A DNA stretch of 64,000 bases from Petaurus breviceps papuanus (taxonomy: Eukaryota > Chordata > Mammalia > Diprotodontia > Petauridae), in contig JAMXIF010000002.1 in assembly GCA_028583685.1 (NCBI GenBank), positions 57,272,109 through 57,336,108 on the forward strand, read 5' to 3'. A program made the translations under genes and the position numbers. The stretch's first letter is position 1, and every line of letters starts with the position of its first letter. Under the pieces are notes generated by a model that worked only from the letters and a program-made list of their open reading frames with translations, did no database searches and was not told where the DNA came from. Positions 21,095-33,013 of this stretch are shown here, piece by piece.

Positions 21095-23075
21095 TGTTAT
21101 ACTTTTAAAAATCCTAGAAAATCAAGTATAAAATTATTAACAACTTCAGCAAAAACCTACACAATTCATCAGCATTTCTACATATTACCAACAAGTTCCT
21201 GCAGCGAGAGATAGAAAGAGAAATTCCATTTAGAAAAACTGTAGATAATATAAAATACTTGGAAGTCTGCCTGCCAAGACAAACCCAGGAACTATATGAA
21301 CACAACTATAAAACACTTTTCACACAAATGAATTAAAATCTAAACAACTAAAAAATTATTGACTCCTCATGGAGAGACTGGACCAATATAATAAAAATTA
21401 TAATTCTACCTAAATTAATTTATTCTGTGCCATACCAGTCAATCAAAAAGTATTTTATAGACCTAGAAAAAATAATAACAAAATTCATCTGGAAGACCAA
21501 AAGCTCAAGGATATCAAGGAAATCAATTTTAAAAATGTGAAAACAAAGCAGTCTAGCCATACCAGTTCTCAAATTGTATTATGAAGTGCTAGTTATGAAA
21601 ACAATCTGGTACTGGTTAAGAAATAGAGTAGTGGATCAGTGAAATAGGATTAGGTACAAATTACATCATACTCAATGACCATAGTAGGCTAGTGTATGAT
21701 AAATCCAAAGATCCAAGCTTTTGGAACAAAAACTCATTATTTGACAAAAACTTCTGGGGAAACTGGAAAACAATATGGCAGAAAGTGGATATGTACCAAC
21801 ATCTCACATCCTATACCAAGATAAAGTCAAAATGGGTACATGATTTACACATAAAGGGTGATACCATAATCAAATTAAGAGAGCATGGAAAAGTTTATCT
21901 GTGAGATTTATGGATCAGGGAAGAATTTAAGACCAAAGAAGATATAGAGGACACCACAAAATATAAAAAAGATCATTTTGGTTATACCAAATTTAAAAGT
22001 TTTTACGCAAACAAAACCAATGTAACCAAAATTATAAGGAAAGGAGAAAATTAGTGGGAAATTTTCAACAAGTAATCTGATAAAGGCCTCATTTTTCTAA
22101 TTAGATAACTGGGTCAAATTTATAAAAATACAAGTCATTCCCCAACTGATAAATGGTAAAATAACATGAACAGGCAATTTTCAGACAAAATCAAAGCTAT
22201 CTATAGTCATATGAAGAAATGCTCTAAATCACTATTGATCAGAGAAATGCAAATTAAAATAACTCTGAGGTACCACCTCACACCTATTAGAGTAGCTAAT
22301 GTGACAAAAGAGGAAAATGTTGGATCTTGGAGGGAATTTGGGAAAACTGGGACACTAATGCATTGTTGGTGGCATTGTAAAATGATCCAACCATTCTGGA
22401 GAGCAATTTGGAACTATGCCCAAAGGGCTATAAAACTGTGCATACCCCTTGATCCAACAATTCTACTGTTAGGTTTATATCCAAAAGACATAAAAAAATG
22501 GAAAGTGACATATTTGTAGAAAAAATATTTATAGCACAGATCTTTTTGTGGAGGCTAATATTGGAAATCAAAGCGATGCCCATCAATTGGAGAATAGTTA
22601 AACAAGCTGTGGCATATAATTGTAATGGAATATTATTATGCTGTAAGAAGTGACAAGAAGTATGATTTCAGAAAATCCTGAAAAGACTTACATGAACTGA
22701 TGCAAAGAGAAATGAACAGAAGCAGGAGAAAATTGTACACAGTAACAGCAATATTGTTTGATGAAGAATTGTGAATGACTTAGCTATTCTCAGCAACACA
22801 ATGATCTGAGAAAATCCAAATGGATTGAGGATGAAGTATACTATCTGCCTCCAATGAAAGAACTGATATTGACTGAATACAGACTGAAGCATGCTATTTT
22901 CACTTTATTTCACTTTTTTCCTTTTATTTGAGTCTTCTTGTACAAAATCACTAATATGGAATTGTCTTACATAATTGCACACGTATAACCTATATCTGAC
23001 TGCTTAACCATTTCAGGGAGGGGAGATGGAAGAAATGATAGATTTTGGAGGTCAAAACTTTGAATAAAAATATAA
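21095..23075 (+). mobile_element. L1, 3' half of ORF2 and 3' UTR, sense (older lineage)
   Basis: About 2 kb. The frame at 21692-21904 gives 'FDKNFWGNWKTIWQKVDMYQ', and 22166-22519 gives 'SLLIREMQIKITLRYHLTPI' and 'GTLMHCWWHCKMIQPFWRAI', the classical L1 ORF2 C-terminal motif (family form GTLMHCWWNCKLVKPLWKTV), then 'LDPTILLLGLYPKDIKK'. The cysteine-histidine pattern of the C-terminal domain (CWWHC) is kept. Frames are interrupted, so it is inactive. The 3' UTR (22.75-23.07 kb) differs clearly from those at 4, 10 and 16.3 kb. Confidence 0.9.
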
Positions 23076-23079
23076 AAAA

Positions 23080-23860
23080 ATTTTAAAATGAATATGCATC
23101 CCCAATATTTTTATATTTATTTATAAATTAAATATAATGCCAGCATACTAACATCATATATTATAAAACATATTTAAAAGAGAAATTTTAAAGCACGAAA
23201 GAAGCAATCTTTTAAAACTGTATTTATTAATAAGAGGTAAACCTTTTCCCCACTAGAATATTATTATTAATAAAAATATTTTTGTGAGAATAATGTGATT
23301 TTCTGTTTCATTAATTGTTAAAATCTTGGTTTAACACTTTATGATACATTAATTTAAGAGTTTGGCTAAAAGTTCTGCTTATTTCCGTAGTTGACTTTAA
23401 TGTCTATCATAACTTAAAAAAGATAGTCCACAAAGATTTAGAGATCCAAATGGAAAACATATATTGTTGGCTGTGCTTTTTAATCATGATACTAGTTTTT
23501 TCAGCCCCATCCACCAATTACAGAAAGGTATTTTTTTGTTGTTGTTGAACTACATAGTTTTAAAGTGTGAATGGTAGTTCCTTGGTAGCACCGTCCTCAG
23601 AGTTGTCTCTCCCATAACTATACACCAGAGACTTCTATAAAAAGAAGTGGCAGTGCCAGGACAGCATCAGCCCAGTGGTAGGAGATTGATCAGGAAACTC
23701 CTCTATTAAGACACTGCCAAATGTCTCACACAATGAGACCATGACATACTGAATGATGTTCATAGGGCAATAACTTTGCAAATCTGAGCAGTGAGATCAA
23801 GTAGTTCATCATATCCTGGTGAAAATGTACAGTCCAATGATTTGAATAGGTAATGTGTTC
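23080..23860. other. Unassigned AT-rich sequence
   Basis: No repeat or gene recognised. Confidence 0.4.
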
Positions 23861-23864
23861 TCAA

Positions 23865-24185
23865 TTTATATCCTTCCAAATATGGCTCCCATCTACCCTC
23901 CCAATCATTTCATATTATTTCCCCTAATCTATTTTACATGCCAGTCAACCTACCCTATTACTATCCTTTACGTGCACATTCCCTATGTCCATGCCTTTAC
24001 ATGTGGTCTCCCATACCTGCAATGTTGTTCATCCTTACTCCCACCTTGTTTTTTTTCTAGCCTCCTTCAAACATAACTCAAATTCTATATTAGACCTTTC
24101 CTGATTACCATTCACTGTCTCCAGTTTGCATTCTCTCGTCTAGAAATCACTATGTATTAATATGTTCTGAACTTGTTCTCCCAGA
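23865..24185 (+). mobile_element. L2 3' region, sense
   Basis: 'GTCTCCCATACCTGCAATGT', 'CTAGCCTCCTTCAAACATAA' and 'AGACCTTTCCTGATTACCAT' follow the L2 3' region (CATGCCTGGAATGC, CTTCCTTCAAGTCTCAGC, AGGAAGCCTTTCCTGATCCC). Confidence 0.65.
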
Positions 24186-24820
24186 ATCTGGGTAGACTAC
24201 ATCTCCCCTCAGAGATACTCCTGAGGAACTGTCTTATCTCATGTGTCTTATCTCATGCTATTGGCTCATGTCCCTTCTGACTGTATTCTTCTAAACTGTT
24301 AAGGGCCTGTGTATAGCACCCCAGTTCCATTTAGTCACTTAATATTGATAATCTGTTACAAAAGGACATTTACATCATGATGGAGTAAGAATTAAAGTAC
24401 AAATATTTTTGCCCAGTACCTCAGAGGCACCATCTCCCTTATCCTATCTTGGCCTATAAGGAGAATAGGTTCAAATTTAATTCAGTTCTTATATAGCATT
24501 TGTCCCAACAATGACAAGCCCATATGTGGCCTCACTGCTGGAAGAGTTCTTGTCTTAGGTTCTACTAAGCTGACTCTCAGAATATCCCTTATGGAAGTCA
24601 CTCCTTAAGACACTGATGCTCATCTGGCTACAAAATCTGGCATGGACTCAGACACATAGAATCCAAGATTCTTACTCTCATGTATTTTGAATCTCACAAG
24701 ATTAGAGCCTCCAAAATGATTTCCTTTGCCTCAAAGGGGAAGAAAAAATGTCAAGACAGGCAAAGAACTAAGGTGCATAAGGACTCCTATGCAGGAAGGT
24801 TACAATGACTGTTTTCTGTA
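24186..24820. other. Unassigned sequence between two L2 copies
   Basis: About 630 bp with no recognised family. It could be an insertion into L2 material, but no duplicated target bases are evident. Confidence 0.35.
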
Positions 24821-25030
24821 CCTGCCCCAACATCTCTTAATTCTACTGCCTTCACTCTCTTAATTATTTCCTAATCCTATATATAGCTTGCCTGTACATT
24901 TTTCTTTGCCTTTTGTCAGTCCCATTAGAGTGAGAACTCCTTGAGGGAAGGAACCTTCTGTCTTTTTTTGTATTCTCAATACTTAGCTCTGTGCCTGGCA
25001 TATAGTTGGCATTTAATAATTGTTTAGTAG
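24821..25030 (+). mobile_element. L2 3' end, sense
   Basis: 'CCTATATATAGCTTGCCTGT', 'ACTCCTTGAGGGAAGGAACC', 'CTCTGTGCCTGGCATATAGT' and 'TGGCATTTAATAATTG' are the canonical L2 3' end. A minus frame here is antisense shadow. Confidence 0.85.
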
Positions 25031-25034
25031 CCAG

Positions 25035-25540
25035 TACACACATCAGCATCCATAGGTTCAATGATCATCTCTATGCTGATGAATCCCTGAGCTATATATC
25101 CAATCTTAGCCTCTCTGCTCATTTCCAGTCATACTCACTAATTGCCTATTAACATTTTGAATTGGCTGCCCCACAAGTATCTCAAACTCAACATATCCAC
25201 AGAACTTTCACTGAAAAATCCATCCCACTTCGTAATTTTCCTATTATGGTCAAAGTTAGTACCATTGTCCTAGCTATCCAGTTTGACACCTCTGGTGCCA
25301 TTCTTATTAACTTCAAATATTCAAACATGAATGCCAAATATTGCCATTTCTATCTCCATATCTTTCACATATATCTACTTCTCTCTACTGACATAGTCAT
25401 TCCCTGGTTACAATCCTTATTTCTTAGAATGTAAATTCCTTGAGGTCAAGGACTATTTCACATTTGTATTAGTATCTCAACACTTAGCATAGTATCTTAC
25501 ACATAGTAGGTGTTTAATAGGTTTCTTGATTAACGTGGTC
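25035..25540 (+). mobile_element. L2 with RT segment joined to 3' end, sense
   Basis: At about 25070-25100 'CTCTATGCTGATGAATCCCT' and 'GAGCTATATATC' encode a degraded L2 reverse-transcriptase active-site region (family: LYADDSQIYIS). Then comes 'GTATCTCAAACTCAACATAT' (LKLNM-like), and from 25418 'AATGTAAATTCCTTGAGGTC' with 'ACACATAGTAGGTGTTTAAT', the L2 3' end. The region between the RT domain and the tail is missing compared with the family. Confidence 0.7.
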
Positions 25541-25675
25541 ACAGTAACTCTCAGTGACTACCTCTGGAAAAAACCCACTTTCTCTCTGAATCAGGTATAT
25601 TTCACTGAGGTCTCATCACATAACCTTGTCATAATGGAGTCAACCTTCTACACAGACAGGTATGCTTAGATATTG

Positions 25676-25714
25676 TATGTATGTATATATATATATATAC
25701 ATATATATATATAA
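25676..25714. repeat. TATG/(TA)n microsatellite
   Basis: 'GTATGTATGTATATATATAT' followed by 'ACATATATATATATA'. Confidence 0.9.
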
Positions 25715-27105
25715 TTTTTGACAAAATAAATAAAAGGAATGTTGTAGAAACCACTTAACAGCTACTATACAGCAGCATAACCACAATTCCTAGACCCAGG
25801 ACACCCCCAAAAGAGTATGTCAGCATGCTCTTAACCCAGAAATTACAGAAGTAATGTACTACCGATGCGCATTTCTCAAATGGTTTCATTCACAACATCC
25901 AATCACTAGATAAGAGTTAGACATCTGACTCTGGCTCTTGGTTCCTTCTTGTAATATTTGGCATAGGCTTGGGTGCAGGACCCAAAATTCCTCCTTGCCG
26001 TTGGTGGCTCAGACCTTGGGAGGAGTAGAAACAGATTCAATGGCAGGCAAAGAAAGCTTTCCATCTCACTTCTTCACTCTGCCTTCTAACCTTAAGACTT
26101 CTGGTTCCTTTTCCTTCAGTTCTGTTTGATGTTTCAGTTTTACAGACAGGACTGACCCAAGGCCTAGAAGTGTGGTTGTTAAATAGGGCATAGATATTTA
26201 AAACTCAGTTCCACAGGCATCTGATACCATAGGTTTTATTTCTATCTCATTTCATGTACTTTTTCTCCTGTTAATCACAGGATACAGCTTCTCCTATCAT
26301 TCCTCTTACATTGTAACTACTACACCCTACATTTGTATCTAGATGAGTGGATAGATGCTGGCAGTTTTCTCTTTCCACCTCCCATTTTAGCATAAGCCCT
26401 TTTGATTAATCAAACAGGGATTAAATATCTCTAGCCCATCTAATGACCACAGGTCTGTGCCTTGGGTCAACCTGACTCATAAAGCCACAAAACCACAGAA
26501 CGTCCAAAGGATGAAGACAGATGTGACGTGCTATTTTTTGCCCACTTCAAAACTGGACAGAAGGTCCCAAGGTCAGAATGATGAGGAAGAAGAATGGTAG
26601 TATAAGACTCCCCTTGTCAGGAGGTTTCTTTATGTTACTTCTTACTCTAAGCAAGCAATGATCTAGCTGCAGCAGGAAGCAGTGAAAGGTCCCAGTCATG
26701 CATGGCACCCTGAACAGAGAAATCCCAATCACAGGAGTTTCTGCATCTAGGATGGGTCATAGTATCCTGTGAAGAGCTGAATCCTGGAGCCAGAACCCTT
26801 TAGGTGGGAACTGTGCCAATTTCCTCCATTCTCTTCTTGTTCACAGGAGAAGCAACCATGGAATCAGGAAGGTATTAAAACATTAAACCATTGTGTCACT
26901 CCTAGAATTACTTGTTTTGAGGTACTTTATATATTGTTAGGGGCTTGCATCTAGAAGAAGCTAAGGGTCTATAACTAAGTGGTAGATGCTTCATTGTGTT
27001 CCTTATGTATTCCTTTAATTGATTTTATGCAAAAAAATACTGTGTCTAGTACCCAACCATGCCTGTCTGTTCACATGGGGAAGTGACTAATATTGCCAGG
27101 TCATA
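25715..27105. other. Unassigned intergenic sequence
   Basis: About 1.4 kb of moderate GC without a recognised family. Short frames at 25938-26129 (+) and 26547-26732 (-) are not recognisable. The texture (patches of GC, no A tail) could suit an old LTR-type element, but I see no end motifs that would support it. Confidence 0.35.
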
Positions 27106-27107
27106 GG

Positions 27108-27168
27108 GGCAGCCAGGTGGTGCAGTGAGTAAGAGCGCTGGCCCCAGAGTCAGGAGATCTGGGATTAG
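27108..27168 (+). mobile_element. CORE SINE head only, 3' part missing
   Basis: 'GGGGCAGCCAGGTGGTGCAG', 'TGAGTAAGAGCGCTGGCCCC' and 'AGAGTCAGGAGATCTGGG' are the tRNA-like head; the sequence then leaves the SINE before the B box. No core or tail follows. Loss of the 3' side is unusual for a retroposed SINE and implies a later deletion or rearrangement. Confidence 0.85.
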
Positions 27169-28192
27169 GAGCTGACAATGCCATATGATAGTTAAACTTG
27201 GATTTGTAAGACTAGCTAATAATTTCTTTTTAACCAGCACTCATTAAATTTACTTCATCTCTGGCGAAGAGTTCGTTATTCCTAATTTTTTAACCTGTGG
27301 CCCAGAAATCCATATCTTGTTCTTATTCACCATCATCTCAATTAGTTGTTCACTCTCCATATCTACTGTCCTCGGCTGAAGCCCTTGTCTTCAAATGATA
27401 GCAGTAATTAAATGACCATCTGTTCTTCTATGATAATGCATTTCTTTTCTAATTCTTAATAGTGCTTTTTAGGTTCTTCCTGCATTATCATTTATCCCAG
27501 TATAATTTGCCAAAAGTGAATTGTGGTCATTTGGCTTGATAAGGCTTTGAGTTTCTCCATCACTTCCCAAGCCTGGAAATGACTGGGCACCACTTTATTT
27601 TTAATGTCAAGTGAAAACATTTTGTGTCCTTGATACCTCTTAGTAAGACATTACCAATCAGCTCTACTATTCTCTCCCTCCTCCAATGCTTCCCGAATGA
27701 TCTCTTTCTTGATATAATCTGGGAATCTACACATATTTTTTTCCCTAGAACTAAAATCACTATTAGGGAAACTGACAACTGAACAACAAAACCCTTAATA
27801 ATCAAAGCATCTCCCCATAAGGACAGATAGTCCCCAAATCCATTGTACATACCAAAAACCAAGGCATACTCTGTCTTTGGCTAACAATCTAGGTGCATTA
27901 AATTATCTTCCAGGCCAAAAATGTCTTTCCCAGTACTGTCCATGATCTTAAAATCACCTAGACTCAGAAAGGCACAGACTTTGAAAGGTACAGGCAGAGA
28001 AAATTAGAAGCCTACAGCTACTCTTCCCAAAAGGATTCAGTTCTGCTCTCCATGGTCAGAGCTTCAAACCTTTTAACTTAGCTCCAAGTGTTGAGTGATG
28101 CTTTTCTTCTTCTATGTAACATTTCAACTGCTGACACAGGTCGATATTTCCTTCTACCTCTTGAGATAATTCTATTCTTTGTTTTAGCATCG
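27169..28192. other. Unassigned; 100-codon minus frame of unknown nature
   Basis: About 1 kb without recognised repeats. The minus frame at 27560-27862 (100 codons, 'MVFGMYNGFGDYLSLWGDAL' start) is basic towards its C-terminus, and I recognise no family. Start context and splice signals do not support a gene. Confidence 0.35.
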
Positions 28193-28208
28193 AAGTTCTT
28201 CAATTCTT

Positions 28209-28361
28209 TTGTTTTTGCTTTTTTGGAGGGGAAATTGGAGTTAAGTGACTTGCCCAAGGTCACACAGCTAGTAAGTGTTAAGTGTCTGAGGCTGAATTTG
28301 AATTCAGGTCCTCCTGACTCCAGGGCTGGTGCTCTATTCACTGCACCACCTAGTTGCCCCA
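28209..28361 (-). mobile_element. tRNA-type CORE SINE, antisense, with 16-bp target duplication
   Basis: Complete antisense copy ending in 'CACCACCTAGTTGCCCC'. Flanks are AAGTTCTTCAATTCTT at 28193-28208 and AAGTCCTTCAATTCTT at 28362-28377, a 16-bp duplication with one mismatch. Frames of 94 and 105 codons over it are SINE body. Confidence 0.95.
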
Positions 28362-28377
28362 AAGTCCTTCAATTCTT

Positions 28378-29885
28378 AAAAAGAAATCTTCATTCTCCAC
28401 AGTAATATTCAGAGTAAAAGAACAGCCTCCTCAACCTTTATATTTTCTATGCTAGTAAGGATTCCAACGTGCATTTTGAATATAAATAGTAGTTAGTTGA
28501 TAGTGACAGAAAGACAAAATCTCTGAAGATACTGGTGCTATGACTAGTTGACTGATTGGGTAGACATTCTAGGCTATAAATAACTGGCTTTAATTTACAT
28601 AGATGATGGAGGAATTACAAGTTTTTCCATTATAATTTTCTTTGTCAATTCCCTTCTGAGTCCGGACCATAGAAAGATGATGGACAGTCAGGAAAAGTTT
28701 GATCTTTGTCTAAGAAAGATTCAATATATTAGATTATAAGTCAAAGACAGGTTATAAGTTATGTTTGGATGTGTATATTGGGTTTGAGGAACATTGTCCT
28801 TTATTGGGAGATGCTATCGTATAAAAGAAATTGATGGTGTACTATAAACTATCATAATGATAATTTTAGTTCTAGTGCTTTTGTGATTTTACGTTATTCT
28901 ATTAAGGAAATTGATGTTGGATTGTAAATTGCTATAATGATCATTTTAGCTCTAGGAATAACATGTGCTACCTTTTGGAATTAATTGGTTTTTATGTTGG
29001 TTTTGAGCTGTGGTATTCTTATAAGTTCCCTTTGAACTGTGAGGAAATAGGACATATGAGAAATGAGGAATAAATATTTTCCCATATATTTAATTTGGAA
29101 ACCTAGATGCCCAATTATGGAAATGACACACTGTGTAGTACAGTATGGTCAATGACTCCCTGGGGAAGTGGAGATCACCCAGGATGACTTACAACACATA
29201 CTGTGAATAATCACAGTGGCATACAAATGGGGTCATGTTGCCACTGCAACCTTGGGTAGCCCTTGAGCATAGAGTCTGATTATTCTCCTATAACTTCTGC
29301 CCTAAACCCTTGCAGAAATAGAAATTACAATATTCCAATTACCAGTTACTTAGGTAGACAGGCTAAGGTTATCTTCCTTAAAACTTATCTACCCCCCATT
29401 ACTTTGGGCTTACCTCAGCCCCAAATTCCAACCTCCAAATCTTCACCCACCACTGCTAATAACTGTAACTAGGCAGAAAGAATAAAGTATAAAGTCTATC
29501 GTGTATTGATGGAGTCTACAGGGTCATCTCTAGTATCTAATGGACTTGCAAGGACATATGTCTAAGGAAAAATATACAAGTCACCACAAGATATACACAG
29601 CCTTGAACTGGTAGAAGTCTTCCATCCCTGAACTCCCACAGAGCAATAGGACCATTATTCATTAAGTTTTACTTAGGGGAGCGATGGTGTACAGCTCATG
29701 ACCTGATGGGAGCAGTAGAGTCTGCTTGCGAGACTCATCTACATGACCTTGCTAACATATGTTGCATTACGGTGGAGACTAAAAGCCATTATTGTAAGAA
29801 ATGTAATACTTTGGGGAATGAGATAGAGTCAGACAATGGATGACTCTCTGGCACTCTGCATTTTGGCTTTCTAATTTAATATGTA
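28378..29885. other. Unassigned, with a 90-bp-period duplication
   Basis: About 1.5 kb. It contains a two-unit duplication at about 28820-28970 (separate entry) and several AATAAA hexamers (near 29069 and 29480). No coding family recognised; the 69-codon plus frame at 29263-29472 is proline/threonine/serine-rich with no known match. Confidence 0.35.
28818..28975 (+). repeat. Imperfect direct repeat, period about 90 bp
   Basis: Unit 1 has 'GAAATTGATGGTGTACTATA' from 28827 and unit 2 has 'GAAATTGATGTTGGATTGTA' from 28917. Both continue as 'ATAATGATAATTTTAGTTCT' and 'ATAATGATCATTTTAGCTCT'. Internal duplications of this size are common in LTRs and in old satellites, but I cannot assign a family. 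Confidence 0.75.
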
Positions 29886-29889
29886 TTCT

Positions 29890-30030
29890 CAGTCAGTCAG
29901 CAATAAGCATTTATTAAGTACCTACTATGTACCGGGTCCTATGCTAAGCTCAGTCAACACACACACAAAAAAGGAACTAACAGTCTAATGGGGAAATAAA
30001 ATGCAATTAATTATATACAAATAAGATTAC
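29890..30030 (-). mobile_element. L2 3' end, antisense
   Basis: 'CAATAAGCATTTATTAAGTA', 'CCTACTATGTACCGGGTCCT' and 'AACTAACAGTCTAATGGGGA' match the antisense L2 3' end. Confidence 0.8.
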
Positions 30031-30349
30031 TGCTCTGGTGACCAGTTTTCTAAATCTTCTCAGACCCTTGGATAGAGATGCTGCCCAGACAATTTATTCT
30101 GGCTTTTTGGCTTATTTTACTCTCTTCCCAATCCTACCATGTGTGCTCCAGGAGGAGATTCTTATCACCTATACTCCCAGGTCTGCCTAATCAGTGACAT
30201 GTATTCATCTTGCCTCAGGCTGGAGATATTACCGGTATGCAGAATAGGGTTGTTGTTCTGGGTGGAGTTTGAATGGATCTGGGACCACTGAACTCTCAGT
30301 AGTATGCATAACAGCAGTATCACACCACCTTTAAATTACCAATGCCCAT
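30031..30349. other. Unassigned between L2 pieces
   Basis: No recognised element. Confidence 0.3.
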
Positions 30350-30520
30350 TAGTGTGGAAGTTTGGAAAGAGGGGCAGGTTGTGTGGGGAGGAGATAGGAA
30401 GTTCAGCTTTGGACATACTGAGTTTCAGATGTCTATAGGACATCCAGGAGGAGCTGTCTAGCAGGCAATTGATGATAATGAGTGTTGAAAGAACCTAACA
30501 CTCAGAAGTAAAACAGGATG
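30350..30520 (-). mobile_element. L2 ORF2 fragment, antisense
   Basis: 'CAGCTTTGGACATACTGAGT', 'TTCAGATGTCTATAGGACAT' and 'CCAGGAGGAGCTGTCTAGCA' are the antisense of the L2 segment that encodes HLKLNMSKTE just after the reverse-transcriptase active site. Confidence 0.75.
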
Positions 30521-31239
30521 CCAGGGGTCATTGGGGCTATTTGCTTCCTGTTGTTAAAATGTGACATTAAGTTCAGAAGGTTGGACAGTGAGAAAAATCA
30601 GGCCATAGTGCCATTTCATCAAAGGTCTCAGATAAAATTCTTTCTTTTAAAAATTTCTGACCTTCACAGCCTCTTTTCAGTAGCCCATTTTTTATGGTTT
30701 TATAGCCCTTACTGTCCAAAAGTCTTTCTTATAGCTAACTTATATCACTCATGTTTCAGTCAGGCAACAAAAGAAAAGGGGCATTTATTTAGTAGAGTAC
30801 AAATGGCTTAACAGTGGTAATGTGATAAAGTAAAGGAAGCCAATTTATGTTGAATAAAAATAGATTTTGATGGGTTTCTTTACAAGGTGAAATGATCTTT
30901 CAAGGAAGTTTATATAATCCTTTTTATTAAAGCTAGATTGGCTGAAGAACTATAAAGGGAAAGATGAATGAGGCCTCAGAAAGACAGGTCTATTAGTAGA
31001 GAAGTCTCTGTGACCATGGCCAAAAAGAAATGATTTTGTTCTGTAGATAAGATTTTTTTCTTTGCCTTGCTATTTAGAAGAAAAAAGCTTTTCTATGGGC
31101 TAATTAGTTAAAATAGTTCATCTAAAAGATCATATAATTGAGCTTTCATTCATTCATATATTCATTTATTCAATACAGATTTGAGTTTCTATGATTTGAA
31201 CAACACTGTTATTGAGTTAAACTCTATTGTTCAAAATTC
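30521..31239. other. Unassigned intergenic sequence
   Basis: AT-rich. The 97-codon plus frame at 30518-30811 has no recognisable family. Confidence 0.4.
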
Positions 31240-32130
31240 AATGTCAGTCATCAAAGATTTATTAAGAGCTTGCTATCTGCTAGGCACTTAGGGGTACAAG
31301 GCAAAAAGGCAAAAGCAATGACCCTGCATTCAAGGAGTTCACAATCTAAACAGAAAGACAACTTGCAAAAACTTATGAACATATATGATACACACAAAAT
31401 AAAGGGAAGGTGATCTCTGAGGGAACGCACTAGTGGGTGAGAGGGAGATTAGAAGGGTTTCTTGCAAAAAGGTAATATTTGAGCTGAGTTTTGCAGGAGG
31501 CCAGGAGAGCTAGTATGTGGAGGTGGGGAAGAAGAGCATTCCAGGCACAGGGGACAACCAGAGGAAATACACAGCATTGGATGAAGCTGGAGCAGGGAGG
31601 ATGTAGAGGGGAGAAGAGCGTAAAAGGCCTGGAAAGGTAGGAAAGGGCCAATTTGTGAAGGTTTTTTTTTTTTTAAAGGAAAACATGGGAATTTATAATT
31701 GACCTTAGAGATAATAGGGAATCATTTTAGTTTGAGTAGAAAGATAAAATGAACTTTGGGAAAATCATCTTTGGCAACTTAGTGAAGGATGCTTTGGAGT
31801 GAGGAGAACCTTGAGGCAAGGAGACCAAGTTGAAGGCTTTTGTAATAGTACAGATAAGAAGTGATGAGGGAGCAGCTAGGTGGTGCAGTGAATAGAGCAC
31901 TGGCCCTGGAGTCAGGAGGACCTGAGTTCAAATCCGGCCTCTGACACTTAACACAAAAACTAGCCGTGTGACCTTGGGCAAAGTCACTTAACCCCAATTG
32001 GCCTCAAAAAAAAAAAAAAAGAAATTATGAGGGCCTGGGGTAATGGCTATGAGTAGAAGGGAAGAGAATGTATATGAGAGATTCTGAGAAGGTAGAAACA
32101 CAATTCAAAAAGATATTATATATGTGGGGT
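31240..32130 (-). mobile_element. L2, 3' end through ORF2, antisense
   Basis: Starts with the antisense 3' end ('CAAAGATTTATTAAGAGCTT', 'GCATTCAAGGAGTTCACAAT') and continues into antisense ORF2 ('ATATTTGAGCTGAGTTTTGC', 'AGAGCATTCCAGGCACAGGG', 'GGCTTTTGTAATAGTACAGA'). A SINE is inserted at 31869-32018, after which 'GGCCTGGGGTAATGGCTATG' resumes the L2. Confidence 0.8.
31869..32018 (+). mobile_element. tRNA-type CORE SINE in L2, with target duplication
   Basis: 'GGAGCAGCTAGGTGGTGCAG' to a 15-base A tail. Flanks AAGAAGTGATGAG (31856-31868) and AAGAAATTATGAG (32019-32031) are a 13-bp duplication with two mismatches. It splits the antisense L2. Confidence 0.9.
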
Positions 32131-32744
32131 GAGGACAAATAAGAAGATGAAGACATAGAAATTTTCCTTTGTTATTTTTCTTCCCTGCATCCAAAATGAA
32201 ATTATATGGAATCAAGTCATCAATAAATGAATGAAGACAAATGAAAAATCTCCTAAAAATAACATGGTCCAGATGATGTCCCTAATTAACCATCAGGAAG
32301 TAGGACATGAGGACTTGTGTATGTGTGTAAGTTTGCAATGATCCCTCTAAACCGAGCACCCCCAACCCCAGCTGTTCTCTTAACTACTTATGATCATGAA
32401 GCATATAGTTTGATAATCTAGTATTCTTTGGGGAAACTAAAATTTCTGAACGTTTGTTAAAAAAAAAGATGGGTGATCTCTAGGTAATGAGTTATGAGTT
32501 GAGGAGATGGCAGGTGGACATTAAGGCAGCTTTCAGAGCATCAGAAAGTTCCCTTTCAAATTCAGGTCAGGACTGTTAGAGGCCCTAGGTGATGTGTGGC
32601 TGTCAGGTCTTTGACTCTTCCTAAGCCCCATACCTACTGATGTAGAATAACATGGAACACTTGAACATAGACCCTGAAAACAATGGAATAATGAGTTTGA
32701 GTCTGATTCCTGGGAAAATTCTAGAGAATTCAAGAGATCGTTTA
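32131..32744. other. Unassigned intergenic sequence
   Basis: No recognised feature; a 66-codon minus frame at 32533-32733 is unrecognised. Confidence 0.35.
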
Positions 32745-33013
32745 TAAAACATCTTGATAAAGAAGTGTTGATTATAAAGTTAATATGGTTTCATAAAGAA
32801 CATATATCATTATAACCTAATTTCCCCTTTTCACAGAAATAATAAACTTGAATATGTAAAATGCTATTGATACGGCTTATATAGATTCTAGCAAAGCATT
32901 AGATAAATTATCATATACATTCTTGTGGAAAATGTGGAGATACAAACTAGGTGATGGACAAATCAGGTGGATTTGGAAATGTTTAAATGGATGAATTCAA
33001 AAAAGGGACTTTA

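Noticed and set aside
22166-22519. 117-codon plus frame as a possible host gene
   Set aside because: It carries L1 ORF2 C-terminal motifs (GTLMHCWWHC, LLLGLYPKD) and lies within a continuous L1.
28088-28405. 105-codon plus frame and 94-codon minus frame
   Set aside because: The bulk is the antisense CORE SINE at 28209-28361.
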